62,792 nucleotides of DNA from an uncultured Pelagibacteraceae bacterium (GTDB lineage: Bacteria > Pseudomonadota > Alphaproteobacteria > Pelagibacterales > AG-422-B15). Shown here piece by piece: positions 15,287 to 24,856 of the stretch. The notes under the pieces are model-generated. The model was not told where the DNA came from. It saw nothing but the letters and a program-made list of their open reading frames with translations, and did no database searches. Where the stretch lies: positions 1-62,792 of the forward strand of contig CACHAK010000009.1 of assembly GCA_902577765.1 (NCBI GenBank), in the 5' to 3' direction. Position 1 is the first letter of the stretch; every line of letters starts with the position of its first letter. The position numbers and the translations under genes are program-made.

Positions 15287-15868
15287 TTAGTTAAATAATT
15301 CTACAAAATCCTCATAGCCTTCTTCACTTAACTTCTCAAGAGGAACAAATCTTAATGAAGCGGAATTAATGCAATATCTTAATCCAGTTTCAGTGGGTCC
15401 ATCATCAAATAAATGGCCTAGGTGTGCGTCGCCATATTGACTTCTTACCTCTGTGCGAACCATTCCATGGGATTTATCAACAACTTCTACAATTTCTATT
15501 CCTTTTATTGGCTTATCAAAACTCGGCCAACCTGTTCCTGAGTCAAATTTATCTAAAGACGAAAATAAAGGTTCTCCTGAAATTACATCAACATAAATTC
15601 CAACATCTTTACTATTCCAATACTCATTAAAAAATGGCCTCTCTGTTCCATTCTCTAAAGCAACAATTCTCTGTTCTTCAGTAAGGTTATTAATAGCTTC
15701 CTGTCTTTCTTCAGGCGTTGCAGAACACCAGAAAGGTGTATCCATTACTTCTACTTTTGACATATCGTACTCCTCTAAGTTTATATCGGCAAAAGACCGG
15801 TTTCCATAAATAAGTTGCAAAACAATAAATAATACAAGCAGTGCAAGATATACAGGATATAGTCTCAT
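15287..15868 (-). CDS. msrB: Peptide-methionine (R)-S-oxide reductase MsrB, membrane-anchored or exported, zinc-site-free
   Basis: 193 residues: an N-terminal hydrophobic segment ([20 protein letters not shown]) directs it to or across the membrane, then the MsrB domain. [11 protein letters not shown] at 107-117 and [13 protein letters not shown] with catalytic C166 are diagnostic; [13 protein letters not shown] gives the active-site histidines. The two CxxC zinc pairs of E. coli-type MsrB are absent (DVISG where others have a CxxCG). The only other cysteine is C48. The gene sits between sufU and sufT, 2 bp and 0 bp from them, and so shares their IscR-type control. Confidence 0.92.
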   Translation of the reverse strand: MRLYPVYLALLVLFIVLQLIYGNRSFADINLEEYDMSKVEVMDTPFWCSATPEERQEAINNLTEEQRIVALENGTERPFFNEYWNSKDVGIYVDVISGEPLFSSLDKFDSGTGWPSFDKPIKGIEIVEVVDKSHGMVRTEVRSQYGDAHLGHLFDDGPTETGLRYCINSASLRFVPLEKLSEEGYEDFVELFN

Positions 15869-15870
15869 AA

Positions 15871-16305
15871 TTAATCTTTTAAAGCCTGGTTAAAAGCATG
15901 CCATGCCATTGTTGCGCACTTTACCCTCATTGGAAATCTACCTACTCCCTTTAAGGCATAAAGTGAATCTTCCTCATTTAAAACTTTTAGGTCTTCATCT
16001 GAACCTGAAACAAGATTTGTAAAATCCTTAAATATTTCCTCAGCCACTTCAATTTTTTTACCTTTTAATTTTTCTGTCATTAATGATGCAGAAGCAAGTG
16101 ATATGGCACATCCCTCACCTGTGAATTTAATGTCTTCTATTATATTTTGATCATTAAGAAGAAAAGTAAGCTTTAAATTGTCACCGCACAACGGATTATG
16201 ACCATCGGCACTTTTATTATGAGGTTCACATTTTCCAAAATTTCTTGGTTCACGTCCGTGATCTAAAATTATTTCTTGGTAAAGATCATTTATTAAATCA
16301 TTCAT
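15871..16305 (-). CDS. sufU: SufU-type (IscU-like) Fe-S scaffold or sulfur-transfer protein
   Basis: 144 residues. The three cysteines of the IscU/SufU fold are at C40 (NPLCGDNL, with D42), C66 ([12 protein letters not shown]) and C130 ([12 protein letters not shown]). The roughly 18-residue insertion between the second and third cysteine regions marks SufU rather than classical IscU. SufU accepts persulfide sulfur from SufS as a zinc protein in well-studied cases. The start overlaps the sufS stop by 4 bp. Confidence 0.93.
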   Translation of the reverse strand: MNDLINDLYQEIILDHGREPRNFGKCEPHNKSADGHNPLCGDNLKLTFLLNDQNIIEDIKFTGEGCAISLASASLMTEKLKGKKIEVAEEIFKDFTNLVSGSDEDLKVLNEEDSLYALKGVGRFPMRVKCATMAWHAFNQALKD

Positions 16306-17534
16306 TTATTAAAAAACTCCTTACACTTATGTAGCGCAATAACAAGTTTATCAACTTCTTCTAATGAATTATACACACCAAAAGATAATCTGGCCGTTGA
16401 ATTGACACCGAGATGTTTCATTAAAGGTTGGCAACAGTGATGACCTGCTCTAATTGCTATTCCTTCAACATCTAAAAACGAAGATACTTCGTGGGAGTGA
16501 ACATTTTTAATATTAAAGGATATGATAGAATTCCTTTTATTATCTCCCCCATGAATTTTGATAAAATCAATTTCGTTTAATTTATTAAACGCATATTTAG
16601 TAATTTCATTTTCATGCTCGATAATATTATCGAGTCCAATTTTATTCATGTAATCAATTGCTATACCCAATCCGTGTGCTTCGACTAATGGAGGAGTTCC
16701 TGCTTCATATTTCGCTGGTAATTCTGCATAACTTGCACCTTCTAGACTCACATCTCCAATCATTCCTCCTCCACCTTGATAGGGAGGCATTTCTGATAAA
16801 AGATTTTCAGTTCCGTATAAAACTCCAATACCAGCAGGACCATAAGTTTTGTGTCCAGAGAAAACAAAAAAATCACAACCTAGTTTTTGAACATCAATTT
16901 TTAAATGAGCAGCTGATTGACAGCCATCAAGGAGGATGGGAACATTTTTATCTTTGCAGATACTTATAGCCTTTTCATTTAATTCAGTACCAAAAACATT
17001 CGAAAGGTGTGTCAAAGATACAATTTTTGTTTTATTTGTGAAAAGACTCTCAAAATGATCAATATCAATTTCTCCTGATGGTTGAATATTTGCAAACTTT
17101 AGCGCAACGCCATATTTGTCTCTTAAAAAAAACCAAGGTATTAAATTTGAGTGGTGCTCGATTAAAGATAAAATTACCTCATCTCCCTTTTGCATAAACT
17201 TTTCATAGAAAGTTTGAGCAACTAAATTTATTCCTTCTGTGGCACTTTTTGTGAAAATAATTTCATTTTCAGACCTTGCATTTAAGAATTTTTGAACTTT
17301 TTTTCTAGCGTCCTCATATCTAAATGTTGATTCAACAGATAATGTATGAACTCCCCTACTAACATTAGAATAGTGATTTTTATAGAAATCATTTGTTTCG
17401 TTAATAACTGTATTTGGTTTTTGCGCAGAAGCTGCGGTATCAAAATAAATAAGATCTTTTTTTTCCAATATCTTTTTTGAAAGAATTGGAAAATCTTTTC
17501 TAACATTCAAATTAAAAGTTTTAGAGTCATCCAT
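16302..17534 (-). CDS. sufS: Cysteine desulfurase SufS
   Basis: 410 residues from MDDSKTFNLNV, chosen because it falls 1 bp after the sufD stop; a longer in-frame start would reach 56 bp into sufD. A group II PLP desulfurase that turns cysteine into alanine and an enzyme-bound persulfide. PLP lysine is in FSGHKTYGPAGIG; ATEGINLVAQ and SLIEHHSNLIPW are typical. The sulfur-carrying cysteine lies in RAGHHCCQPLMKHLG, with two adjacent cysteines instead of the common CA. Partner of SufU. Confidence 0.96.
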   Translation of the reverse strand: MDDSKTFNLNVRKDFPILSKKILEKKDLIYFDTAASAQKPNTVINETNDFYKNHYSNVSRGVHTLSVESTFRYEDARKKVQKFLNARSENEIIFTKSATEGINLVAQTFYEKFMQKGDEVILSLIEHHSNLIPWFFLRDKYGVALKFANIQPSGEIDIDHFESLFTNKTKIVSLTHLSNVFGTELNEKAISICKDKNVPILLDGCQSAAHLKIDVQKLGCDFFVFSGHKTYGPAGIGVLYGTENLLSEMPPYQGGGGMIGDVSLEGASYAELPAKYEAGTPPLVEAHGLGIAIDYMNKIGLDNIIEHENEITKYAFNKLNEIDFIKIHGGDNKRNSIISFNIKNVHSHEVSSFLDVEGIAIRAGHHCCQPLMKHLGVNSTARLSFGVYNSLEEVDKLVIALHKCKEFFNK

Positions 17535-17535
17535 G

Positions 17536-18450
17536 TTAACAATTCTCGTTGATAAAATTTTGGCCTTTAGCTTGCATTTCTGCATCTTCAATCTTTTCTA
17601 TAAACTCTGATAAAAAGCCCTGTATATATATTCTTTCAGCTTCACTCTTTGAAATTCCTCTAGAAGCTAAATAAAACAATACTTCCTCATCAGCTTTTCC
17701 TGAAGCCGCACCATGAGAGCAAACTACATCATCATTATTTATTTCAAGTATTGGTGTAAGATTAATTTTAGATTCCTCGTCAATTAACAAACCTTTGCTA
17801 ATTTGGTTAGATTGTGTATTTGAGCAATTTTCATCAACAAATACTTTTCCTTTAAACGAAACATTAGATGATCCACGAGTTACAGCTTTAAATGAACAAT
17901 CTGATACCGCAGACTTGCTTAAGTGCCTTATTTCTAAATTGTTTTCACATTTTGATGAATTGGACATGACAACGCCACTGCCAACATACTTCGCATTTTC
18001 TTCATTTAAATTAATCTTAGTCTCGTTATTTGTAAAATCTGAACCGTTTGTAAAATTAAAATCCTTAAACATTGAACCATTTGACAAATTACAAGTATGA
18101 ACAAATGAGTTGTTAGTATTGGATTGAAACTTATTAAATCTGTATAATTCAAGTACTGAGCGGGAACCTAAAAATGATTTTAAAATAAAAGATGTATCAA
18201 ATATATAATCATTTTCGTCAATAATCTCTATAGTAGCATTATCGTTTAAATATACATCAGCAATAATTTTTAAGTTGCTCCTATTACCGCTTATTAATTT
18301 TATTCGTGAAGGTATTTGTGAATAATTCGAAATGATTTTTAATTTTAGTTCATCATTTATTATCTCGTGGGATATAGATAGATCCTTAGAATTGGTTTCA
18401 ATCGAAAAATTATCCGTTAATTCCATTATTGAAGGTTTTAAAGTTTTCAT
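17536..18450 (-). CDS. sufD: Fe-S assembly scaffold subunit SufD
   Basis: 304 residues, at the short end for SufD. The conserved C-terminal core is clear: DENCSNTQSNQISKGLLIDE, then NDDVVCSHGAASGKADEEVLFYLASRGI, which contains the SHGA-x-G/S signature shared with SufB, and a helical tail. The N-terminal half is divergent and rich in Asn/Ser. SufD pairs with SufB in the SufB-C-D scaffold. Its start shares one base with the sufC stop. Confidence 0.93.
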   Translation of the reverse strand: MKTLKPSIMELTDNFSIETNSKDLSISHEIINDELKLKIISNYSQIPSRIKLISGNRSNLKIIADVYLNDNATIEIIDENDYIFDTSFILKSFLGSRSVLELYRFNKFQSNTNNSFVHTCNLSNGSMFKDFNFTNGSDFTNNETKINLNEENAKYVGSGVVMSNSSKCENNLEIRHLSKSAVSDCSFKAVTRGSSNVSFKGKVFVDENCSNTQSNQISKGLLIDEESKINLTPILEINNDDVVCSHGAASGKADEEVLFYLASRGISKSEAERIYIQGFLSEFIEKIEDAEMQAKGQNFINENC

Positions 18451-19178
18451 TAACTGTATCCCTCTTGATCTATTCTTGAAGCTAAAGTCTTGTCACCGGT
18501 TTCTATAACTGAGCCATTTTGAAATACATGGACGTAATCAGGCTCAATATATTCTAATAATCTTAAGTAATGAGTTATAATAATAAATGATCTTTCATCA
18601 TTTCTTAATTTATTAATTGCCTCCGCAGTGGTTTTTAATGCATCAACATCTAGGCCTGAGTCTGTTTCATCCATAATGATTAAACTTGGATTAAGCAGAT
18701 CCATTTGAAGGACTTCATTTTTCTTCTTCTCTCCTCCAGAAAAGCCAGCATTTACAAAACGACTGTGCATGTCCATTGGTATATCTAGAAGTTTTGATTT
18801 TTCTTTTAGAATTTTTAGAAATTCTCCAGCATCAATTGGTGTTTCTTTTCTTGACTTTCGATGAGCATTAACAATCTGCTTTAGATAAGAAGCATTCGTT
18901 ACTCCAGGAAGTTCAATCGGGTATTGAAAAGCAAGGAAAAGACCATTTAATGATCTCTCATATGGATCTTTTGAGAGTAAATCTTCTCCATTGAGATTAA
19001 CTTCCCCTGACTCTACATTATAGTTTGGTTTACCAGCTAGAGTGTGAGCAATAGTACTTTTACCAGAGCCATTAGGGCCCATTATGGCATGCACTTCACC
19101 TTTTCCTATGTTTAAATTTAAATTTTTTAAAATTTGTTTTTCTTCAACAGTAACATTTAAATTTTTAATCTCTAACAT
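18450..19178 (-). CDS. sufC: Fe-S assembly ATPase SufC
   Basis: 242 residues from the ATG at 19178; a GTG 12 bp upstream would overlap sufB and is less likely. ABC-type ATPase of the SufBCD scaffold: Walker A GPNGSGKST, Q-loop region LFLAFQYPIELPGV, signature SGGEKKKNEVLQM and Walker B LIIMDETDSGLD. The KKNE after the signature is typical for SufC. It is not a transporter subunit. The SufB stop lies 1 bp upstream. Confidence 0.96.
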   Translation of the reverse strand: MLEIKNLNVTVEEKQILKNLNLNIGKGEVHAIMGPNGSGKSTIAHTLAGKPNYNVESGEVNLNGEDLLSKDPYERSLNGLFLAFQYPIELPGVTNASYLKQIVNAHRKSRKETPIDAGEFLKILKEKSKLLDIPMDMHSRFVNAGFSGGEKKKNEVLQMDLLNPSLIIMDETDSGLDVDALKTTAEAINKLRNDERSFIIITHYLRLLEYIEPDYVHVFQNGSVIETGDKTLASRIDQEGYS

Positions 19179-19179
19179 A

Positions 19180-20622
19180 TTATCCAACACTTCCTTCCAA
19201 GCTTATACTTACAAGTTTTTGAGCTTCGACAGCAAACTCCATTGGAAGTTTTTGCAGCACTTCTTTGCAAAACCCATTTACAATTAAACTTTGCGCTTCT
19301 TCCGCATCTAAACCTCTTTGCATACAATAAAACAATTGCTCATCACTTATTTTTGAGGTTGTTGCTTCATGTTCTATAGATGAACTATTAGAGCTATTTT
19401 CAGTTAAAGGAATGGTATTGGCCTTACACTCACTACCAACTAATAATGAGTCACACTGGGTAAAGTTTTTTGCATTTTTAGCTTTTTTGTGAAAGCTGAC
19501 AAGCCCACGATAAGTATTAGATGACTTTCCTGCAGAAATTCCTTTAGAAATGATCCTACTTTTTGTATTTTTCCCTAAGTGGATCATTTTTGTACCAGTA
19601 TCAGCTTGCTGATAATTATTGGTAATAGCTACAGAATAAAATTCACCAGTCGAATTATCTCCTCTTAAAATACAACTCGGGTATTTCCATGTTATAGCAG
19701 AACCTGTCTCAATTTGAGTCCAGGAAATTTTAGAGTTTTTTCCTTTACATAGACCCCGTTTAGTTACGAAATTGTATATTCCACCTTTTCCATTTTCATC
19801 GCCAGGATACCAATTCTGAACTGTAGAATACTTTATTTCAGCATCATCAAGTGCAACTAATTCAACATTAGCTGCATGCAATTGATTTTCGTCTCTCATA
19901 GGAGCCGTACAGCCTTCAAGATAACTTACATAACTACCTTCATCTGCAATTATAAGTGTCCGCTCAAACTGTCCTGTTTCAGAAGCATTAATTCTAAAGT
20001 ATGTAGATAATTCCATTGGGCATTTAACTCCTTTAGGTATGTAAACAAATGAACCATCGCTAAATACAGCTGAATTTAAAGTAGCGTAGAAGTGATCAGT
20101 TACAGGAATAACGGACCCAATGTATTTTTTCACAAGCTCAGGATGTTTTTGAATAGCTTCTGAAATAGGACAGAAAATGACACCTATTTCGTTGAGTTTC
20201 TCCTTAAATGTTGTTGCAACTGACACGCTGTCAAAGACTGCGTCTACTGCAACACCAGCTAAAACTTTTTGTTCCTTTAACGGTATGCCTAGTTTCTCAT
20301 ACGTTTCCAATAATTTAGGATCAACTTCGTCTAGTGATTTTGGTTTTTCTTTGAAATCCTTGGGCGATGAGTAATAGTATAAATCTTGAAAATCAATTTC
20401 ATCTATCTCTGCTTTAGCCCATTTGGGAACTGACATATTTTCTAGTCGTTTAAATGCTGACAGTCTCCATTCCAACATCCATTCTGGTTCATTCTTTTTC
20501 TTTGAAATCAACTTGATAACATCTTCATTTAACCCTTTTGGAATTTTTTCACTTTCAATTTCAGTAACAAATCCATACTTGTATTTTTCTTGCGTAAAAT
20601 TATCTTTGCTTACTTTATTCAT
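19180..20622 (-). CDS. sufB: Fe-S assembly scaffold subunit SufB
   Basis: 480 residues, normal length. Signatures: [16 protein letters not shown] near the N-terminus, [47 protein letters not shown], and the C-terminal [14 protein letters not shown] followed by [25 protein letters not shown]. The conserved Cys in SECKANT and the E in [10 protein letters not shown] are cluster-assembly residues. It lies 1 bp after iscR and is the first scaffold gene of the operon. Confidence 0.97.
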   Translation of the reverse strand: MNKVSKDNFTQEKYKYGFVTEIESEKIPKGLNEDVIKLISKKKNEPEWMLEWRLSAFKRLENMSVPKWAKAEIDEIDFQDLYYYSSPKDFKEKPKSLDEVDPKLLETYEKLGIPLKEQKVLAGVAVDAVFDSVSVATTFKEKLNEIGVIFCPISEAIQKHPELVKKYIGSVIPVTDHFYATLNSAVFSDGSFVYIPKGVKCPMELSTYFRINASETGQFERTLIIADEGSYVSYLEGCTAPMRDENQLHAANVELVALDDAEIKYSTVQNWYPGDENGKGGIYNFVTKRGLCKGKNSKISWTQIETGSAITWKYPSCILRGDNSTGEFYSVAITNNYQQADTGTKMIHLGKNTKSRIISKGISAGKSSNTYRGLVSFHKKAKNAKNFTQCDSLLVGSECKANTIPLTENSSNSSSIEHEATTSKISDEQLFYCMQRGLDAEEAQSLIVNGFCKEVLQKLPMEFAVEAQKLVSISLEGSVG

Positions 20623-20623
20623 A

Positions 20624-21046
20624 TTATTTTACCAACTTTTGTTCTTCTACTAAATCACTGAGATGCACCGTACTCAAATAATTACCGATGACTCCCTCAA
20701 GATTTTCCCAAAAATTATGAGTTAAACACTTTTTGTTAGTTCCTGAACAAAAAGCATTAGGATTATTGCCACATCCTGTAGTTTTTATTTTTTCATCTAT
20801 TGCATTAAATATGTCCAAAATTTTAATTTCTTTCGTTTGTTTATTTAAAATATATCCTCCACCTGGTCCTTTTTGACTTTTTACTAATTCAGCTTTCTTA
20901 AGGTCGTTAAATATCTGCTCCAAATAAGACAAAGATATATTTTGCCTAACAGAAACATGCGACAAGCTGCAAGGTTTTTGTGATCCAAATTTGGCAAGAT
21001 CAACCATTGCCAATACAGCATATCTACCACGCGAAGTTATCTTCAT
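20624..21046 (-). CDS. iscR: Rrf2 family regulator, IscR-like
   Basis: 140 residues: an N-terminal winged helix ([45 protein letters not shown] wing) and a C-terminal cluster-binding segment with C92, C100, C107 and H110. E. coli IscR has C92, C98, C104 and H107, so all four [2Fe-2S] ligands are present with slightly wider spacing, and the C-x2-H step is kept. It should sense Fe-S status and repress its own operon; a matching box lies upstream of cysE. The start overlaps the cysE stop by 4 bp. Confidence 0.93.
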   Translation of the reverse strand: MKITSRGRYAVLAMVDLAKFGSQKPCSLSHVSVRQNISLSYLEQIFNDLKKAELVKSQKGPGGGYILNKQTKEIKILDIFNAIDEKIKTTGCGNNPNAFCSGTNKKCLTHNFWENLEGVIGNYLSTVHLSDLVEEQKLVK

Positions 21047-21723
21047 TTATTTTCCTCAATTAATTTTTCAAGCTTTTCAATTCTATTTCTTAAATCAAAA
21101 TTATCTTTTTCCAATTTTTCAACTACAGTAGCTCTGCTGTCATCTCCCTTACTGAGACCATATGCTCTGAATTTCTTTACTCCTGAAGAATTTGGTACAA
21201 TTGTATATCGAGCTGGATTTCCAATTACACTTTTGTTTGATTCAACATCTTTTGTAACTACTGAATTAGAGCCAACTTTTGAATTGGCACCAATAGTAAT
21301 CGGACCAAGAATTTGTGCTCCAGATCCTATTATTACTTTATCTTCAAGTGTTGGGTGTCTTTTCTTATCTTTCTGACTTGCGCTATCCTCACTTGGAGAA
21401 ACTCCTCCAAGTGTTACTCCGTGATAAATAGTTACATCATTGCCGATTTCAGCTGTTTCACCAATAACAACTCCCATACCGTGGTCTATGAAAAAACGCT
21501 CACCGATCTTTGCTGCAGGATGAATTTCAATACCTGTTAATATTCTACCGATGTAAGACAATAACCTTGCTAAGATTGTAAGCCTTATTGACCACAAAAA
21601 ATTTGATAATTTATATATACCAATAGAATGCAAGCCAGGTGAAGTAACCAAAGTCTCAATTCTACCTTTTGCAGCTGGATCTCTATCAATATAAGAGTCA
21701 ATTAAATCAATGATTTTACTCAT
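21043..21723 (-). CDS. cysE: Serine O-acetyltransferase CysE
   Basis: 226 residues, the short form without the long N-terminal extension of the E. coli enzyme. The left-handed beta-helix is clear: [59 protein letters not shown] in FIDHGMG is the catalytic residue. The enzyme makes O-acetylserine for cysteine synthesis. As first gene of the suf operon it couples cysteine supply to the desulfurase. A C-terminal coiled coil ([17 protein letters not shown]) ends the protein. Confidence 0.94.
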   Translation of the reverse strand: MSKIIDLIDSYIDRDPAAKGRIETLVTSPGLHSIGIYKLSNFLWSIRLTILARLLSYIGRILTGIEIHPAAKIGERFFIDHGMGVVIGETAEIGNDVTIYHGVTLGGVSPSEDSASQKDKKRHPTLEDKVIIGSGAQILGPITIGANSKVGSNSVVTKDVESNKSVIGNPARYTIVPNSSGVKKFRAYGLSKGDDSRATVVEKLEKDNFDLRNRIEKLEKLIEENK

Positions 21724-21786
21724 TTTAAAAAAAAACCTTGAATTTTAAATGTCAAATTTAGTATACCGTCTCAGAGGTTAAATATA

Positions 21787-21811
21787 ATAACCTACTATTT
21801 TAGTCAACTAT
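21787..21811 (-). promoter_or_regulatory. IscR-binding site (type 1-like) and probable suf operon promoter
   Basis: Read on the minus strand the 25 bp are ATAGTTGACTAAA plus ATAGTAGGTTAT. Against the E. coli type 1 consensus (ATASYYGACTRWW, then WYAGTCRRSTAT) 23 of 25 positions fit. A TTGACT -35 lies inside the site (21802-21807), with a weak TATTTA -10 after a 17-bp spacer, so bound IscR would block RNA polymerase. It is 63 bp upstream of the cysE start and the only such site I saw in the window; the divergent hydrolase gene starts 13 bp away on the other side. Confidence 0.72.
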
Positions 21812-21824
21812 CTAATACTTAAAT

Positions 21825-22487
21825 ATGAATAATCAAGTAAAAGAAATAGTTTTTACAGGGCCAGACGGAAAACTAGTTGGAAAGTACAAAAAAGGTCAGT
21901 CTTTAAACCCTCCAATAGCTCTTTTAATACACCCTCATCCACTCTATGGAGGAACAATGAACAATCCAATAGTAATGGACTTGTTTTCTATTTTTGACTC
22001 TCTTGGTTTTTCAATTTTTCGATTCAATTTAAGAGGTGTTGGTAAAAGTGAAGGTAAATTTGATAATGGTTTAGGTGAACTTGCTGATGCTGCTGCAGGT
22101 CTAGATTGGATACAAAGGCAAAATCCAAATACAAACCAATGTTGGGTTGCAGGATTCTCTTTTGGGGCATTGCTTTGCATGCAGTTGTTAATGAGAAGGC
22201 CAGAGATAACAAGATTTGTAAGTATCTCGCCTCAACCAAATTTATATGATTTTAATTTTTTGGCCCCATGTCCTGCATCAGGCTTAATAGTTCAAGGTAA
22301 AAAAGATGACTTAGTGCCGCCCGAAGAGACTTCAAGGCTCGCTGAAAAACTAAAATCTCAAAAAAATATAACTGTCGACTACGAGGAGATAACCGGAGCA
22401 AATCATTTTTACGATAATGAAACTGATAAGCTTGAAAAAACAATACGAAGTTATATTGAAAGAGAGCTTAATTCAAAATATAGATAA
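21825..22487 (+). CDS. Alpha/beta hydrolase
   Basis: 220 residues with the alpha/beta hydrolase triad: nucleophile Ser in AGFSFGALLCM (near residue 113), Asp in QGKKDDLVPPEE and His in TGANHFYDNE. ALLIHPHPLYGGTMNN and FNLRGVGKSEGKFDNG match the group of small hydrolases often labelled dienelactone hydrolase-like, of unknown substrate. It is divergent from the suf operon and its 3' end overlaps the convergent anmK gene by 15 bp. Confidence 0.85.
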   Translation: MNNQVKEIVFTGPDGKLVGKYKKGQSLNPPIALLIHPHPLYGGTMNNPIVMDLFSIFDSLGFSIFRFNLRGVGKSEGKFDNGLGELADAAAGLDWIQRQNPNTNQCWVAGFSFGALLCMQLLMRRPEITRFVSISPQPNLYDFNFLAPCPASGLIVQGKKDDLVPPEETSRLAEKLKSQKNITVDYEEITGANHFYDNETDKLEKTIRSYIERELNSKYR

Positions 22488-23570
22488 CTTAGTAATTTTC
22501 CCTCCAGTAATAGGATTTTTAACGCCCGTGGTTCCTGGAAATGATATTGGCAGATTCTTTACTCTTCTTATACCCAAATAAGCAAAAGCCTGGGACTCTA
22601 TGAATTTTGAATCACCATAAATTTCATCAATTGAGATAACTCTATTCCCCAAATTTTCTTTTATTAAATTTAAAATAAATTTATTTTTCACTCCTCCACC
22701 AGAAAAAATAACCTTTTGATTATCTATTTTTTTTAAATTATTAATTATCGCGTAAGCAGTAAATGCAGATAAAGTAGCACATGCATCGTAAAAGTTTATT
22801 TTTAATACTGAGTTAAATGAGAAATAATTTCGGTCTAAAGATTTAGGAGGGCTTTTTTTAAAAAAATTGTCATTAAGAAGTTGTCTTAAAATACTTTTAT
22901 TGATTTTGCCTCGAGAAGAATATGCTCCATTATTATCATAAGGTTGCTTCTTTTTGAAATTTACATATTGATCTAGTAAGCACATTCCTGGTCCAATATC
23001 ATGCGCTGTCAACCTACCTCTTTTGTCTAACAGGGATATATTAGATATGCCTCCAATATTTATAAAAGAAGAAGGTTTTTTAAGTTTTAGTTTATTGATT
23101 AAAAGCTTATGAAATATTGGTACTAATGGTGCTCCCTCTCCACCATTTAAAAGATCCTTTTGCCTAAAATCAGTTAGAATAATACTGTTAGTTTTTTTGG
23201 CAATATACGAACTATTACACAACTGAATCGATGATTTATCTTTAGATGAATGATAAATAGTTTGACCATGTAAGGCGATAAGATCAACTTTTTTGATATT
23301 TTTAGATATTATAAATTTTCTAATGGCATTTAAATAATCTTCACTAACTAAATTTTCACAATCGCTTATTTTTGATATACTATTTTTATTTTTCGTAAAG
23401 TTGTTCACAAGATTTTGAAGAGACTTTCTAGTTGAGTCCCTAAACTTAAATAAAGATGAGCAATTATGAGTAAATCTGCTTTTTCCATCAGAACTTACGT
23501 ATGAAATATCAATTCCATCCAGCGAAGTGCCGCTCATAATGCCAATTGCGTGAAGTTTATTATTGCTCAT
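22473..23570 (-). CDS. anmK: Anhydro-N-acetylmuramic acid kinase AnmK
   Basis: 365 residues of the AnmK family: GIMSGTSLDGIDISYV at the start, ALHGQTIYHS, TDFRQKDLLNGGEGAPLVPIFHKLL, FINIGGISNI, and VIFSGGGVKNKFILN. The enzyme hydrolyses and phosphorylates 1,6-anhydroMurNAc to MurNAc-6-phosphate in peptidoglycan recycling. Its place next to tyrS (divergent, 50 bp) is common in alphaproteobacteria. A MurQ partner is not in the window. Confidence 0.95.
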   Translation of the reverse strand: MSNNKLHAIGIMSGTSLDGIDISYVSSDGKSRFTHNCSSLFKFRDSTRKSLQNLVNNFTKNKNSISKISDCENLVSEDYLNAIRKFIISKNIKKVDLIALHGQTIYHSSKDKSSIQLCNSSYIAKKTNSIILTDFRQKDLLNGGEGAPLVPIFHKLLINKLKLKKPSSFINIGGISNISLLDKRGRLTAHDIGPGMCLLDQYVNFKKKQPYDNNGAYSSRGKINKSILRQLLNDNFFKKSPPKSLDRNYFSFNSVLKINFYDACATLSAFTAYAIINNLKKIDNQKVIFSGGGVKNKFILNLIKENLGNRVISIDEIYGDSKFIESQAFAYLGIRRVKNLPISFPGTTGVKNPITGGKITKLSIF

Positions 23571-23620
23571 ATATTTTGTATAATTAGTCTAAATAATTTA
23601 TACATTACTGAATATAGAAA

Positions 23621-24856
23621 ATGACACTTATTGAAGAACTCAAATACCGCGGTTTCTTACATCAATGCACTGATGAGGAGTCTCTAAACAAAAAATTAAA
23701 ATCTGAAAATATTACATTTTACATAGGTTTTGATTGTACGGCTAAATCATTGCATATAGGCAGCTTAATACAGATAATGATAATGCGCCTATTTCAAAAA
23801 TACGGTCATACCCCGATAATATTAATTGGTACAGGAACTACCCGCATTGGTGATCCTTCTGGTAAAGATGAAACTAGAAAAATACTTACTGACGATGAAA
23901 TAAAGAATAATGCAAACAATCTTAAAACTGTTTTTGACAAATATTTATCGTTTAAGAATGAAGAGAATAAAGCGTTAGTAATGGATAATGCAGATTGGTT
24001 AGATAAGCTTAGTTATGTAAATTTTTTAAGAGATTTTGGGAAATATTTTACAATAAATAAAATGCTAACATTTGATAGTGTAAAAATAAGACTTGAAAGA
24101 GAACAGTCTCTCAGTTTTGTAGAGTTTAATTATATGATATTTCAAGCTTATGACTTCTATGAGCTAAATAATCGAAATTCGTGCACCTTACAGATTGGAG
24201 GCTCTGATCAATGGGGGAATATTGTAAATGGAGTGGAGCTCATTAGAAGAGTAAATGGCAAAGAAGTTTTTGGACTTACAACTCCTCTTCTCACTAATTC
24301 TAATGGCGACAAAATGGGTAAGACAGCTCACGGAGCAATATGGCTTAATGAAGACCTTCTATCAGCATACGATTACTGGCAGTTTTGGAGAAACGTAGAC
24401 GACAGAGACGTAATTCGTTTCATGAAGCTTTTCACAGATTTAAGCAAAGAAGAAATTGAAAGCCATGAACAAAACTCATCGAAAAATATAAATGATTTGA
24501 AAATAATGCTTGCAAATGAGGTAACTGCTATGCTTCATGGGGTTGAAAGCTCAAGAAAAGCTGAGCAGGCAGCAAAACAAATATTTGAAAATAAAAGCTT
24601 GTCTGAAGATATGCCTACTCTCAATTTAAGCAATGAGGACGTACAAAATGGTGCTCTATTATCAGATCTTATCGTTAAAATGAAATATGCTAACTCAAAA
24701 TCTGAAAGTAGGAAATTGATACGTGGTCGTGGAGTTAAATTAAATGGAAGCATTGTAGATAATGAAGTTTTAACTTTAAAATACAATGAGATTAAAAATA
24801 ATGATATCTTAGTAAGTGTCGGCAAAAAGAAACACTTTAAGATTATTGTTGAATAA
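23621..24856 (+). CDS. tyrS: Tyrosyl-tRNA synthetase
   Basis: 411 residues, class I synthetase. The HIGH-like motif is LHIGSL, the KMSKS loop reads DKMGKTAHGA, and the tyrosine pocket is in GFDCTAKSLHIG and QIGGSDQWGNIVNG. The C-terminal S4-like domain (SESRKLIRGRGVKLNGSIVD) binds tRNA. Length is normal for the bacterial TyrS. The 3' end overlaps the AsmA-like gene by 14 bp. Confidence 0.97.
   Translation: MTLIEELKYRGFLHQCTDEESLNKKLKSENITFYIGFDCTAKSLHIGSLIQIMIMRLFQKYGHTPIILIGTGTTRIGDPSGKDETRKILTDDEIKNNANNLKTVFDKYLSFKNEENKALVMDNADWLDKLSYVNFLRDFGKYFTINKMLTFDSVKIRLEREQSLSFVEFNYMIFQAYDFYELNNRNSCTLQIGGSDQWGNIVNGVELIRRVNGKEVFGLTTPLLTNSNGDKMGKTAHGAIWLNEDLLSAYDYWQFWRNVDDRDVIRFMKLFTDLSKEEIESHEQNSSKNINDLKIMLANEVTAMLHGVESSRKAEQAAKQIFENKSLSEDMPTLNLSNEDVQNGALLSDLIVKMKYANSKSESRKLIRGRGVKLNGSIVDNEVLTLKYNEIKNNDILVSVGKKKHFKIIVE

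Noticed and set aside
17535..17591. Longer SufS start
   Set aside because: It would overlap sufD by 56 bp and adds a non-conserved Lys-rich leader; the start at 17534 is tight and conserved-looking.
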